From assembly GCA_027058925.1 (NCBI GenBank), contig JALTAS010000010.1:1-6120 (forward strand): DNA of 6,120 bases, given 5' to 3'. Shown piece by piece: positions 6,070 through 6,120 of the stretch (positions are counted from its first letter, which is position 1; the number at the start of each line of letters is the position of its first letter). The notes beneath the pieces are model-generated. The model saw only the letters and a program-made list of their open reading frames with translations. It did no database searches and was not told the origin of the DNA. The position numbers and the translations under genes were made by a program. This DNA comes from Persephonella sp. (GTDB taxonomy: Bacteria > Aquificota > Aquificia > Aquificales > Hydrogenothermaceae).

Positions 6070-6120
6070 ACATATTAAAAAACTTTTAAGATCTGAAGAT
6101 GTTGAGAACCTATCCAGTGA
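6050..6120 (+). CDS. Start of a further gene overlapping the EAL-HDOD end (partial)
   Basis: An ATG at 6050 opens a frame that stays open for 23 codons to the right edge (MSLDYSKHIKKLLRSEDVEN and on). It overlaps the last 20 bases of the upstream gene in another frame. The upstream sequence (AAAGA, then A-rich) is a poor ribosome binding site, so translation might be coupled to the preceding gene. The visible residues are Lys-rich and helix-like with no recognisable domain. A second gene in a signalling operon is plausible, but a frame this short can stay open by chance. Confidence 0.45.
   Translation, partial: MSLDYSKHIKKLLRSEDVENLSS

Overview
This window appears to come from an AT-rich bacterium with lysine-, glutamate- and isoleucine-rich proteins. 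It carries most of a compact chemotaxis operon on the minus strand and, divergently on the plus strand, an EAL-HDOD signalling gene. The composition and the cheZ-A-W-V-Y set would suit a thermophilic, motile member of Aquificota (a Persephonella-like organism) or a related deep-branching lineage. That placement is inference: no rRNA or other taxonomic marker is present.

Minus strand, in order of transcription (right to left): a short CheZ phosphatase (4656-4144), the CheA kinase (4125-2164), the CheW coupler (2164-1670), a CheV coupler-receiver fusion (1656-688), CheY (686-291), and the first 90 codons of a coiled-coil protein that runs off the left edge (271 to 1). Gaps are 1-19 bases, cheA and cheW overlap by one base (TGATG), and every gene has a purine-rich ribosome binding site, so this is almost certainly one transcript. 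Working as a unit, CheW and CheV link receptors to CheA. CheA would phosphorylate CheY (flagellar motor output) and the CheV receiver (likely adaptation or phosphate sink), and CheZ would remove phosphate from CheY. The key residues of every step are visible. No cheR, cheB or cheD lies in the window.

The 210-base divergent gap (4657-4866) holds a good sigma-70-type promoter for the plus-strand gene (CTGACA, 18-base spacer, TATAAT). It also holds a much weaker sigma-28-like candidate for the che operon and several small palindromes.

Plus strand: 4867-6069 encodes a 400-residue EAL-HDOD (YuxH-type) protein. Its EAL half has lost the Asp-Asp metal-binding pair (now Asn-Asn) and reads ELL instead of EAL, so it is probably not a working cyclic-di-GMP phosphodiesterase. 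A further reading frame begins inside its 3' end at 6050 and runs off the right edge.

I see no mobile element, CRISPR array, RNA gene or clear terminator. The genes belong to known families. The points worth a second look are the degenerate EAL domain, the atypical CheA linker where P2 would be, the coexistence of CheV and CheZ as two possible phosphate outlets, and the truncated operon-end gene.
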